The notes under the pieces were generated by a model, which was given only the letters and a program-made list of their open reading frames with translations, had not been told where the DNA came from and did no database searches. From NCBI GenBank assembly GCA_963667575.2, contig CAXXHY010000002.1, positions 6,870 through 70,869 on the forward strand: a stretch of DNA of 64,000 nt, given 5' to 3'. The DNA is from G963665495 sp963667575 (lineage in GTDB: Bacteria > Desulfobacterota > Desulfovibrionia > Desulfovibrionales > Desulfovibrionaceae). The number at the start of each line of letters is the position of its first letter. Position 1 is the stretch's first letter. The translations under genes were made by a program, and so were the position numbers. Shown in pieces: positions 51,896-60,558 of this stretch.

Positions 51896-53053
51896 TTAAG
51901 GCCAGATTGTGATGCCCAGGAAGCCCTTGAGGCTGTAGCGCATACCCACGTACAGGGCCAGGACGATGAAGATGCGTTTGAGCCAGATGTCCGGGATGTA
52001 CTTGGAGGTACGCGGTCCGATGATGGAGCCGATGAATACGCCGACCAGCTCCGCACCGATCAGGGGCCAGTACACCGGAGTGCCCTTGAGGACCATGTAG
52101 GTGAAGATACTGGTGATCATGCCGATCATGACGGCAAAGGCCGACGTACCGGCCACCAGGTACATGGGCAACCCGGCAACGGCCGTGAGAAAGGGCACCA
52201 GCAGAAAGCCGCCGCCAACGCCGATGAAGGAGGCCAGACCGGCGATGCACAGGCCGCCGATGGCCGGTACCAGCGGATTGAAGTCGAATTCCACGCCGTA
52301 GAAGGTGAAGCGGACTTTGGTGAGGGTGAAGCTGAGGATCTTCACGCCCAGGGCCTGGGTGTCCACTTCCTTGCCGTGGCGTTGTTCGCGTACGGAGTTT
52401 TCAAAGGCTTTGGCGGCTTCCTTGGCCTTTTTGTTGCTGTTCCGGGCGGCCGGGGTGGTCTGGTAGAACAGGTAGCAGCCCAGGAAGAGCACGAAAATGC
52501 CGAAGTAGCCGATGTAGGACTTCAGGGAAATCTTGCCGGCGGTGAGCCAGGGGATCAGGTACGAGCCCAGAACCGAGCCAACGCCCAGGCAGAGCGCCAG
52601 GGGCAGCACCAGGCGGCCCATGCGGTAATAGTTCCAGGAGGAAATGCTTGCGGAAAGACCCACCAGCCACTGGTTGGACGTACGGATGGAGTCCGTGATC
52701 ATCTTGTTCATGATCGGGGAGGTCTTTTTGAAGGTGGAGGCATAGTCGCCCAGGCCGAAAATGGTGATGTGTCCGACACCGGCCATGATGCCGCCGAAAG
52801 CGCCCACGGTGGAGAAGATCCAGCCTACCCATACGGCCCAGAGCAGGCCCACGATGAGGTTGACCGAAGGCGCGCCGGGAATGTTGAGAACGCCTTGCGC
52901 GGCCTCAGGGTTGATCTCGCCCGGATTCATGCCTTTGGGCGTGCTGTTTATGGCGTCGGAAAGGCGATCGGCCAGGGCCGGATCGCTCCAGAACAGGAAA
53001 ATTGCCCCGCAAAGGGCCATAAAAACTATCAAGCGTACGTAGCCGCGTTCCAT
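51896..53053 (-). CDS. TauE/SafE-family sulfite/sulfonate permease
   Basis: 385 residues from the ATG at 53053, with AAGGAGC six bases upstream; the frame runs to 53131. The TauE/SafE signature is duplicated, as in the family: FGGIMAGVGHITIFGLGDYA in the first half and GLASFIGVGGGFLLVPFLTA in the second. A soluble loop of about 60 residues (KKAKEAAKAFENSVREQRHG) lies between halves. Family members move sulfite, sulfonates or related anions. Order DUF169, TauE, membrane protein, decarboxylase suggests one operon for a small sulfur or carboxyl anion. Confidence 0.88.
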   Translation of the reverse strand: MERGYVRLIVFMALCGAIFLFWSDPALADRLSDAINSTPKGMNPGEINPEAAQGVLNIPGAPSVNLIVGLLWAVWVGWIFSTVGAFGGIMAGVGHITIFGLGDYASTFKKTSPIMNKMITDSIRTSNQWLVGLSASISSWNYYRMGRLVLPLALCLGVGSVLGSYLIPWLTAGKISLKSYIGYFGIFVLFLGCYLFYQTTPAARNSNKKAKEAAKAFENSVREQRHGKEVDTQALGVKILSFTLTKVRFTFYGVEFDFNPLVPAIGGLCIAGLASFIGVGGGFLLVPFLTAVAGLPMYLVAGTSAFAVMIGMITSIFTYMVLKGTPVYWPLIGAELVGVFIGSIIGPRTSKYIPDIWLKRIFIVLALYVGMRYSLKGFLGITIWP

Positions 53054-53063
53054 GGGAAGCTCC

Positions 53064-53867
53064 TTACACAGTTGTTTCGCCAACTTTCTGGCCTTTTTTG
53101 AAGATAATGAGCGGACAGTTCTTGCAGACATCCGCGCCGGGGAAACTGTCGCCCGGGCGGGTGATGGCTTCGGAGCCGTATTTTGCCTTGCGGTCCAGCA
53201 GGCGCTGCACGGTGGCTTCGATATGCTCGCCGGGGATGATGAAGTTGATTTCGCCGCGTTCGGTCTTGCCCGCGTTGTAGCTGCCGCTGCAGGCCGGGAG
53301 CATGTTGGCGGACTTTTCCAGGTAGGTGTAGACGTTGCCCGCGCAGGCCGAGGAATTCATGGTGATGTTGCTGCGCAGCGGATGGATGTCCATGGCCGCC
53401 ATGTAGTCCACGGCCAGATGGTAGGCCTGCATGTTGTCGCAGTAGAAATGCACGGTGTCCGGAGCGAAATAGGTCTTGTGCAGGGGCGCCACCACAACGG
53501 CCTTGAGCTTGCCTTCCGGCAGGCGCGGCTTGGATTTTACAAAGCGCTCGGCCTGGTCCAGGTCCCTGGTGTATTTCTCATGGCTCTTGATTTCCTTGTC
53601 CGTGAGCGAGCTCCAGCCGAAAACATAGATGGCGTTGGCGCATCCGAGGGCTTCTTCCTTGGCCAGTACGGTCTGCCCCTTCATCCGGGCGGCGATTTCC
53701 CACTGACAGAAGGTCATGGGCTTGACCGGGGTGAAATATTCGTCGGCATTGGCCTCGAAATCCGCCACCTCTTCGTCGCTGAACAGATATTTGACGGCGA
53801 TGGGATGGTGGTACAGGCGCAAACCGTTGTACAGGGCCTCGTGCATCTCCTGGTAACTTAAACTCAT
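53064..53867 (-). CDS. DUF169 family protein
   Basis: 267 residues from the ATG at 53867 with GAGGAG upstream. It has the typical DUF169 features: HPIAVKYLFSDEE near the N-terminus, a central FCQWEIAARMKGQTVLAKEE, and Cys residues in GCANAIYVFGW, SACAGN and DVCKNCPLIIF. The family is common in anaerobes and uncharacterised; the Cys set suggests metal or cluster binding. It is the first gene of the DUF169-TauE-membrane protein-decarboxylase run, ten bases before TauE. Confidence 0.8.
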   Translation of the reverse strand: MSLSYQEMHEALYNGLRLYHHPIAVKYLFSDEEVADFEANADEYFTPVKPMTFCQWEIAARMKGQTVLAKEEALGCANAIYVFGWSSLTDKEIKSHEKYTRDLDQAERFVKSKPRLPEGKLKAVVVAPLHKTYFAPDTVHFYCDNMQAYHLAVDYMAAMDIHPLRSNITMNSSACAGNVYTYLEKSANMLPACSGSYNAGKTERGEINFIIPGEHIEATVQRLLDRKAKYGSEAITRPGDSFPGADVCKNCPLIIFKKGQKVGETTV

Positions 53868-54040
53868 GTCCTTCTCCTCAATGTGACACGCCTTGCGCAG
53901 TGTCATGGCAAAAGTTCTTTCCGCAGATTGTTTGTTTGAACGCGATTATATGCTGAGCCGATGTTGAAACAACTCTTGTCACAAAGAAAACGCAGTTTCA
54001 CGTAAAAAACCGTGTGGCGATTCAAAAAACAGCGATTTGG

Positions 54041-54056
54041 TGTGAAAAAAATCACA
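54041..54056. promoter_or_regulatory. CRP/FNR-type palindrome upstream of the DUF169 operon
   Basis: TGTGA-AAAAAA-TCACA is a perfect CRP-class half-site pair. It lies about 175 bases before the DUF169 start. A CRP/FNR-family regulator (such as HcpR, which in Desulfovibrio controls nitrosative-stress and sulfate genes) may bind it. Confidence 0.5.
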
Positions 54057-54259
54057 AGATGTTTTTTCATTGGAAAGAAGTTCAGGAAAAACGCTCGTCA
54101 TTTCGGAGTGAAATACTTATTGTTCAGCTATTTCCACAACGCGTGTTTTTCCTGTCGTATTTAAGACTCCTTTGGCGTGTGCCGGAAAGGCGGTTGGGGA
54201 ATGCTGTCAGCTAGTCGAGCAGAACAGATCTTTTTATCAAGTTCAGCAATAACAAAAGT

Positions 54260-54274
54260 GTAAAGAATCTTTAC
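54260..54274. promoter_or_regulatory. Palindrome upstream of the chemoreceptor gene
   Basis: GTAAAG-AAT-CTTTAC, a perfect inverted repeat about 275 bases before the MCP start. The regulator is unknown. Confidence 0.35.
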
Positions 54275-54547
54275 GATCAGAATGTTAGCTTTAAAAAAAC
54301 ATTCTTGTCTGCTAGTGATATATTATTCAGCCGTCTGTGTCTGGAAATAATTGCTCTTGCTGATTCGCAATTTCGGCAAAGAATCGTCGTTGGCCATGGT
54401 CGTTCCGTACCTGGTTATTAATGAGAAGTTTTTGTGGAGTTGATGCCCGGATGAAACAGGCTGGTGCTTGTTTCGGTGGTTGGCTTGCGTCTTTTACGGG
54501 GTGGTCGTTTTTTTCAGTCGTCTGGAATGAAACAAGGAGAACACGTA

Positions 54548-56659
54548 ATGCGGTTTTACCAGTCTGTTCGCTTCAAGATAGTATTCATATTGATCCTGAT
54601 ATCCTTTTTGTCCGCAGGATTGAGCGGATTCGTGATTTTTCAGAAATATTATGCCAGCGAACTGGAGCATGTGGATACATCGTTGAAGCGGGCTGCGGAA
54701 GCCTGCAGCAACATGCTCCAGATCGAGGATCTGACTCCGTATATAGAAGGCGGGCCGGTAAAGTCGGAATTTTTCGTGGAAAAGATGCACGAAATGGAAA
54801 AGCTGGTTCAGATTTTCGGTCTGGAATACCTCTACGTCATGGAAGTGAATCCCGAGGGCGTGGTCAGGCTCGTCGCCGATCCTTCCATGTTGACGGGGGA
54901 TACGGAGCCCCTGGAGGTCTATGAGGACGCTCCTGCGGAAATTGTCCAGGCCAGGGATCAGCAGAAATTATTCTATCCGGAGATTTACACGGACAAGTGG
55001 GGAACCTTCAAATCCATTTTCGTGCCCGTGATCAAGGACGGCAAGGCCATTGCGGTGCTTGGCGCGGATTACAAGGTGAGCTTTCTTCAGCAACTGCGCA
55101 ACAAGGCCATCGGCATTCTGTTGTCAGCCGTGGGCGCGTCCTGTCTGCTGGCCTTTGTGATGGCGTTTTTTCTCAGCAGAGGCATCACCAGGCCTCTGGC
55201 CAGGGCCACGCAGTTTGCCGACGCCGTGGCCGGTGGGGATTTCGGACAGGAGATGGATACCCGCCGTACGGATGAAATCGGGATGATCATGAAATCATTG
55301 ATGGGCATCAGGGAAACGGTGGCCAGAGCCGCGGACGCCTGCGCGCAGGTGGTCAAAAACGTGGAAAAGGGGCAGATGCGGGCCAGGGGCGATTCCGAAG
55401 CCTTTCCCGGGGAGTACGCCCGGATGGTGCAGGGGGTCAACGTGCTGGTGGAAATGTACAGCGGTTTTCTGGATCAGATGCCCGTGGGGGTCATGACGGC
55501 TGATCCGGACAGGCGCCTCGTCTACCTGAACAGGACCGCCCGGGAAATGGCGGGAACAGAGCAGGCCGAAGGCAAGAGCTGTCAGGAAATTTTCTGCTCC
55601 CAGGCGGGCAATGGCGCGGATTGCGGGCTTTCGGAAAGCATGCGGTCCGGTACCCCAGCCCATGGGGAGACGGAGGTGCGGACCTCCAACGGCAGCTATG
55701 ATGTCGCGTATTCGGCAGTGCCTCTGGTTACGCGGGACGGCGCCAAGGTGGGCGTGGCGCAAATCATCATCGATCAGACCTCCGTGAAGCAGGCCCAGCG
55801 CATCATGCTCGAGGTGGCGCAGCAGGCCAACGGCATGGCCGATCAGGTGGCTTCTTCCTCTGACGACCTGGCGACCATGGTTCGGGATATCCGTACGGGT
55901 GCGGAAACACAGGAGCAGCGCGTAAACGAGACCGCAACGGCCATGGAGCAGATGACCGCCACTGTGCTGGATGTGGCGAGAAACGCTTCCCGAGCCACGC
56001 AGCAATCCGAGAACGCCAAGAACAAGGCGGACGAGGGCGCCGAGCTGGTTAACAGGGTTATCACCGCCATAACCCAGGTCAATAAAATGGCTCAGACTCT
56101 GCAGAGCAACATGCAGGAACTGAGCGAACAGGCCGATTCCATAGGCGGCGTCATGACCGTGATTACCGATATTGCGGACCAGACCAACCTGCTGGCCCTG
56201 AACGCGGCCATCGAGGCCGCCCGTGCGGGTGAGGCAGGCCGGGGGTTTGCCGTTGTGGCCGACGAGGTGCGCAAGCTGGCGGAAAAGACCATGTCCGCCA
56301 CCAGCGAAGTGGGCAGCAAGATAGGCGCCATTCAACAAGCCGCGGAGCAGAACAGGCATTCGGTGGACAAGGCAGTGGAACATGTGACCCAGGCCACGCA
56401 CCTGGCCCGGAATTCCGGCGAGGCTCTTGGACAGATCGTTGCCATGAGTCAGGACAGCCTGCAGCTCATTTCCAGCATTGCCACTGCAGCGGAAGAACAA
56501 TCCTCCACCAGCGAACAGATCAACCGGACCATCGAGGAGGTCAACGCCATTGTGGAGCGGACCACAAGGGAAGTGGTACGATCCTCATCGGCCATTCAGC
56601 AGATAGCCACTGTTTCGCAGGACCTGAAAGGCGCGCTGGACAAGCTCAACCGGCAATAG
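54548..56659 (+). CDS. Methyl-accepting chemotaxis protein with HAMP and PAS domains
   Basis: 703 residues from the ATG at 54548 (AAGGAG eight bases upstream). Membrane segment one (FKIVFILILISFLSAGLSGF) is followed by a periplasmic sensor of about 155 residues, segment two at about 188-212 (LLSAVGASCLLAFVMAFFLS), HAMP, then a PAS domain at about 305-400 (DQMPVGVMTADPDRRLVYLN) with several Cys residues (CQEIFCSQAGNGADCG). The signalling hairpin has NLLALNAAIEAARAGEAGRG at about 545. The Cys-rich PAS may sense redox state or a metal. Ligand unknown. Confidence 0.93.
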   Translation: MRFYQSVRFKIVFILILISFLSAGLSGFVIFQKYYASELEHVDTSLKRAAEACSNMLQIEDLTPYIEGGPVKSEFFVEKMHEMEKLVQIFGLEYLYVMEVNPEGVVRLVADPSMLTGDTEPLEVYEDAPAEIVQARDQQKLFYPEIYTDKWGTFKSIFVPVIKDGKAIAVLGADYKVSFLQQLRNKAIGILLSAVGASCLLAFVMAFFLSRGITRPLARATQFADAVAGGDFGQEMDTRRTDEIGMIMKSLMGIRETVARAADACAQVVKNVEKGQMRARGDSEAFPGEYARMVQGVNVLVEMYSGFLDQMPVGVMTADPDRRLVYLNRTAREMAGTEQAEGKSCQEIFCSQAGNGADCGLSESMRSGTPAHGETEVRTSNGSYDVAYSAVPLVTRDGAKVGVAQIIIDQTSVKQAQRIMLEVAQQANGMADQVASSSDDLATMVRDIRTGAETQEQRVNETATAMEQMTATVLDVARNASRATQQSENAKNKADEGAELVNRVITAITQVNKMAQTLQSNMQELSEQADSIGGVMTVITDIADQTNLLALNAAIEAARAGEAGRGFAVVADEVRKLAEKTMSATSEVGSKIGAIQQAAEQNRHSVDKAVEHVTQATHLARNSGEALGQIVAMSQDSLQLISSIATAAEEQSSTSEQINRTIEEVNAIVERTTREVVRSSSAIQQIATVSQDLKGALDKLNRQ

Positions 56660-56692
56660 TCCGAGGCTCCAGGGGCGGAACGTCACGCTGGA

Positions 56693-58510
56693 TCAGTCCG
56701 TCTGCAGCAGGTTGAGAAGAGCTTTTTCCAGCTCTTTCAGTTCGAGAGGTTTGGAAAGGTAGCCGTTCATGCCGGCGTCGATCATTTTCTGCTTGTCGCC
56801 GAGCATGGCATAGGCTGTGAGGGCGAGGATGGGGATATTGGCGTTCTGTTCGCCCGCATCCCCGGCGCGGATGGCGCTGGTGGCGGACACGCCGTCCATG
56901 ACGGGCATTTGCACGTCCATGAGCACCAGGTCGAAGTTTTCGGATCCCAGGGCTTCCAGGGCCTCTTTGCCGTTGACCACATGTCGTACGGCGCACCCCA
57001 GGCTCTGCAGTTGTTTGATCACCACCAGAGCGCTGATTTCGTCGTCTTCGGCCAGCAGCACGGTGGCGGATTGCAGTGCCTGGCGCTGGGGCGTCAGATG
57101 CGCGGCTTCATCATGGGCAATATCGGACGTCTGCCCCACGGTGATGCAGAAATAAAAGGTCGAGCCTTCGCCGGGTTCGCTGTCCACGTCAATGCTGCCG
57201 CCCATGAGTTCGACCAGGCGTTGGGAAATGTGCAGGCCGAGTCCGACTCCCCGGTCTTTTTTGATAAAGCCGGCGTCCACCTGGGAGAAGGGAAGGAACA
57301 GCCGTTTAATCTCCTCCTCGGAAATGCCGATGCCCGTATCGGATACGGTAAACAGCAGCTTTTGCTGCCCGGGCTTGTCAGCGGGCAGCGGGTAGGCTTC
57401 CAGCCGGATGCTGCCTGAGGAAGTGAACTTGAAGGCGTTGCCCAGAAGGTTGTTGCAAACCTGCTGCAGGCGGTTGGCGTCTCCCACCACGAAACGCGGC
57501 AGATTGGGGTGCAGGTAGAGCTGCAGATCCATGGCCGTCTGCTGCGCCAGCGGGCGGAAAAGTTCGATGACGTGCTCCAGGGATTCCAGCAGATCGAAGG
57601 GAAAATTCTGGATGCTCATTTTTCCCGCTTCCACCTTGGACAGATCCAGAATGTCCGAGAGCAGCCGGGACAGGCGTCTGGACGCATCCATGGCCAGATG
57701 GACGTATTCGCGCGCTTCGTTTTCGGTGACATTGTGCTCCAGCAGTTGCAGCATGCCCAGCAACCCGTTGAGCGGCGTGCGGATTTCGTGGCTCATGTTG
57801 GCGAGAAATTCGGATTTTGCCTTGTTGGCCTTTTCCGCTGCCTCCTTGGCCATGACCATCTGCAGATGATTTTTTTTGATTTCCGCCAGGGAAATGTCGA
57901 TCCGGTAGAGTTCCTTGGCTCCGGTAACTCCGGTACGGATGATATACGAGGAGCGCACCGGCACCGGGGATCCGTTTTTGTGCTGCAGTTGCTGCTCATG
58001 CTCCAGAGGGGGAATGGAATCCCGCAGGCACAGGGACAGTCGTTCCAGCTCCTGCGGGCGAATGTCTTCCGGCAGCAGAAAATTCGCCAGGGGTCTGGAC
58101 ATGGTCTCCTGCATGGTGAACCCGAAGAGTTTTTCGCAGGCCTTGTTCCAGAAAATGATCCGCAGGTCTTCGTCATAGCCCTGCACCGCGACCATGCTGA
58201 CGTCGTCCATGAGGTTCCGGAAGCGCTGTTCGTTTTCTTTGATGCTGGCGGCGATAATGGCCTTTTTTTCTGCATCTTCACGCCTTTTTTCTTCTTTTTG
58301 AACTTCCCGGACACGTCGAAAGCTGTAGATGAGCAGGCATAAGGTCAGAAAGGGGACGGAAAGAAGAATTTCATCCAGCTCCCAGTCTTCGTGGCTACGG
58401 CTGAAAGCGTAAAATTTATCAAAAAAATCAATGGATACCATCATGGCAGTGAACAGAAAAGTCACCACGATGAGTATGATGAAATCCAGAAGTGGTTTTT
58501 TGGTATTCAT
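56693..58510 (-). CDS. Hybrid sensor histidine kinase (TM-PAS-HisKA-HATPase-REC)
   Basis: 605 residues. Two membrane segments (LLDFIILIVVTFLFTAMMVS and LLSVPFLTLCLLIY) are joined by a short loop, then a coiled coil leads to a PAS domain (NLMDDVSMVAVQGYDEDLRI). The H box is FLANMSHEIRTPLNGLLGML (His about 237), then the ATPase domain (KDRGVGLGLHISQRLVELMG) and a receiver with phospho-acceptor in DLVLMDVQMPVMDGVS (Asp about 535). There is no Hpt domain, so phosphate must go to another protein. Convergent with the MCP gene. Confidence 0.93.
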   Translation of the reverse strand: MNTKKPLLDFIILIVVTFLFTAMMVSIDFFDKFYAFSRSHEDWELDEILLSVPFLTLCLLIYSFRRVREVQKEEKRREDAEKKAIIAASIKENEQRFRNLMDDVSMVAVQGYDEDLRIIFWNKACEKLFGFTMQETMSRPLANFLLPEDIRPQELERLSLCLRDSIPPLEHEQQLQHKNGSPVPVRSSYIIRTGVTGAKELYRIDISLAEIKKNHLQMVMAKEAAEKANKAKSEFLANMSHEIRTPLNGLLGMLQLLEHNVTENEAREYVHLAMDASRRLSRLLSDILDLSKVEAGKMSIQNFPFDLLESLEHVIELFRPLAQQTAMDLQLYLHPNLPRFVVGDANRLQQVCNNLLGNAFKFTSSGSIRLEAYPLPADKPGQQKLLFTVSDTGIGISEEEIKRLFLPFSQVDAGFIKKDRGVGLGLHISQRLVELMGGSIDVDSEPGEGSTFYFCITVGQTSDIAHDEAAHLTPQRQALQSATVLLAEDDEISALVVIKQLQSLGCAVRHVVNGKEALEALGSENFDLVLMDVQMPVMDGVSATSAIRAGDAGEQNANIPILALTAYAMLGDKQKMIDAGMNGYLSKPLELKELEKALLNLLQTD

Positions 58511-58908
58511 GATTCTGCAATATCTCGAGTCAAATGTGACAAGATCCCAGAATTGAGATCATCCGCCCGCTGACTGTTTCGTTGTTGCGTTTTTTCACGT
58601 ATGTCGCGTAACCACGTTGTAAAGAAGTTAACATGCCAACATGGTACGCATTATTTCCTATCATAGCAGATATGCTTTTTCTTGGCGAGACTAAATGAAG
58701 GCGGGGAAGGGCAATTTCCAACAACCTGAGGAAAAGAGAGACGGCAATGGCCCTGCCGTAATTTTCCCAAGCCCGGCTTCTATTACGTACCGGCGACTTG
58801 TGGAAGGCGTACGGAGATGGTAATGTCTATACAGTTTGATAACAATGCAGCGAAGTTCCGGCGCCCGCCAGAATTCCGGCAGTCCGGAAAGGAATAAAGA
58901 AGGTAGCT
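58511..58908. other. Divergent intergenic region
   Basis: About 400 bases between the hybrid kinase and the receiver-TPR gene. I see no gene or strong repeat; small frames here are not supported. Confidence 0.4.
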
Positions 58909-59997
58909 ATGGTGCTCGAGTCTACAGGCGTACGCACAGCCAAACGAGTGGCAGTGGTGTCCGGCAACAAGGCGCATGTCGAAATGGACATGGCATCCTT
59001 GAAAAAAATCGACATGGATTTCGTCAAGGCCTGCCCGAGCGGTACCAGTGCGTTTCAGCTGCTTTCCTCCTCCGGATGCGATATTCTCATCTGCGATTCA
59101 GAAATCCAGGACATGGACGCCAAGACCTTTCTGCGTACCGTCAAGAACAATCCCAGCATGAAGCATGTCCCCGTGGTCATGGTAACCACGGACAACGACC
59201 GCAACGCCGTTCTGGACGCGGTGGCGGCCGGGTGTTCGGGGTATATTCTGCGGCCCTATTCGCAGGAAACCTTTGAGCGCCATCTTGCCACGGCCCTGCA
59301 GCTGCTGCGTTTCAGCGAAATCGAAATGCGGCAGATCGAAGACGCCAAACTGATGCTCGAGGTGGGCGAGTACGACGACGCCATCGAGGAATTCGAGGAA
59401 GTGCTCTCTTTGCAGAGCGAGGCCGAGAAATATTATGACCTTGGCTGCAAATATCTGATCCGCGAAAAATACGGCAAGGCCATTGTGGCTTTTCAAAAGG
59501 CCCTGAAGCTCAACGATCTGTTCGCCGAGGCCTATCAGGGACTTTCCGAAGCCTTCAAGGGCAGGGGAGAAGTGGACCAGGCCCAGTTCTATCTCAAGCG
59601 GGCCGCTGACGTGTACGCCGAGTTCGACCGGATGGAGAAGGTCAAGGAGCTTTTCATCGACATTCTCAAGTACGATTCCGCCGCCACCAACCCCTTTAAC
59701 AGTCTGGGGGTCAAGCTGCGCAAGGGCGGAGATTATATGGCGGCCATAAAGGCTTACAAGCAGGCCCTGGAGTTGACGCCAAACGACGAGAATGTTTATT
59801 ACAACATCGGCAAGGCCTATTATTTCATGGATGATTACGAGAACTCCCTCAAGCATCTGACCATGGCCTTGCGCATGAACAGGGATTTCACCGAGGCGGC
59901 GAAGTTGTACAAGGAACTCAAGGGCGCGCCCTGGCCCGGCACCGGCCAGAAGTCCCGCGGTGTCCTCGGCCGAACCGAAGCGCACAAGGACATCTGA
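58909..59997 (+). CDS. Receiver domain-TPR protein
   Basis: 362 residues; GAAGG lies five bases before the ATG. The N-terminal receiver keeps the Asp in CDILICDSEIQDMDAKTFLR and a Thr/Lys-like region (VVMVTTDND). From about residue 140 come at least five TPR-like units (YGKAIVAFQKALKLNDLFAE, YMAAIKAYKQALELTPNDEN, YENSLKHLTMALRMNRDFTE). The receiver probably controls protein contacts made by the TPR part. Its partner kinase may be the divergent hybrid kinase. The last 20 residues are basic and unstructured. Confidence 0.88.
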   Translation: MVLESTGVRTAKRVAVVSGNKAHVEMDMASLKKIDMDFVKACPSGTSAFQLLSSSGCDILICDSEIQDMDAKTFLRTVKNNPSMKHVPVVMVTTDNDRNAVLDAVAAGCSGYILRPYSQETFERHLATALQLLRFSEIEMRQIEDAKLMLEVGEYDDAIEEFEEVLSLQSEAEKYYDLGCKYLIREKYGKAIVAFQKALKLNDLFAEAYQGLSEAFKGRGEVDQAQFYLKRAADVYAEFDRMEKVKELFIDILKYDSAATNPFNSLGVKLRKGGDYMAAIKAYKQALELTPNDENVYYNIGKAYYFMDDYENSLKHLTMALRMNRDFTEAAKLYKELKGAPWPGTGQKSRGVLGRTEAHKDI

Positions 59998-60091
59998 TTC
60001 TGCAACGTCATCCTGCCGCAATGCCCGGAAATTGTACGGGCGCATCTTCAACAACACATCTAACATCAGGCGTTTTCACGGAAGCAAAGCA

Positions 60092-60520
60092 GTGAATGAT
60101 TATCTGAAAGCTGTTCAAGAGCCCGGGCAGTCGGTCAATCCGCTGTTCGCCTTTCTGAATATATCCATAGAACGGTTGGATGCGGCCAATGTGGCGCTGT
60201 CTCTTACGGTAAACGAAGAGTATGTCCAGGGCGCCGGCGTGCTTGCCGGAGGTTTGCAGGCCACCCTGCTGGACGAGGCCATGGCCCATGCAGTCATCTC
60301 GGTGTTGAACCAGGGAGAGGGTACCGCCACCATTGAAATGTCGGTGCGGTACTTCAAGGCTGTCAAAAAAGGGGACCAGCTGCGCGCGGAAGCCCGGATC
60401 ACACAGCGCGGCAAACGTGTCATCCAGGCCGAAGCCTCGGCCTTTGTGGATGGTATGGTTACGGCCAAGGCTGCGGCGTCCTTCAGCGTTATCGAAGGCA
60501 TGAAAAAGAACAAACTGTGA
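60092..60520 (+). CDS. Hotdog-fold thioesterase, PaaI type
   Basis: 142 residues from GTG at 60092, the only reasonable start for a domain of this size; the frame is open to 59960. The PaaI-like core is clear: VQGAGVLAGGLQATLLDEAM (the acidic residue in LLDEAMAHAV is catalytic in the family), then ATIEMSVRYFKAVKKGDQLR and GKRVIQAEASAFVDG. It probably hydrolyses acyl-CoA or aryl-CoA thioesters. Substrate not known. It follows the receiver-TPR gene with 94 bases between. Confidence 0.85.
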   Translation: MNDYLKAVQEPGQSVNPLFAFLNISIERLDAANVALSLTVNEEYVQGAGVLAGGLQATLLDEAMAHAVISVLNQGEGTATIEMSVRYFKAVKKGDQLRAEARITQRGKRVIQAEASAFVDGMVTAKAAASFSVIEGMKKNKL

Positions 60521-60558
60521 ACACCTCCATGGCGAGCTGTCTGATAAAGGATTTTTGC

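Larger units (their letters stand above)
53868..54547. other. Divergent intergenic region between the DUF169 and MCP genes
   Basis: About 680 bases without a convincing gene. It holds the palindromes at 54041 and 54260 listed separately, and probably promoters in both directions. Confidence 0.5.

Noticed and set aside
49429..53101. Plus-strand frames of 570 and 662 codons opposite the decarboxylase and TauE genes
   Set aside because: Both are shadows caused by high third-position GC; they have no recognisable motif and lie opposite clear families.
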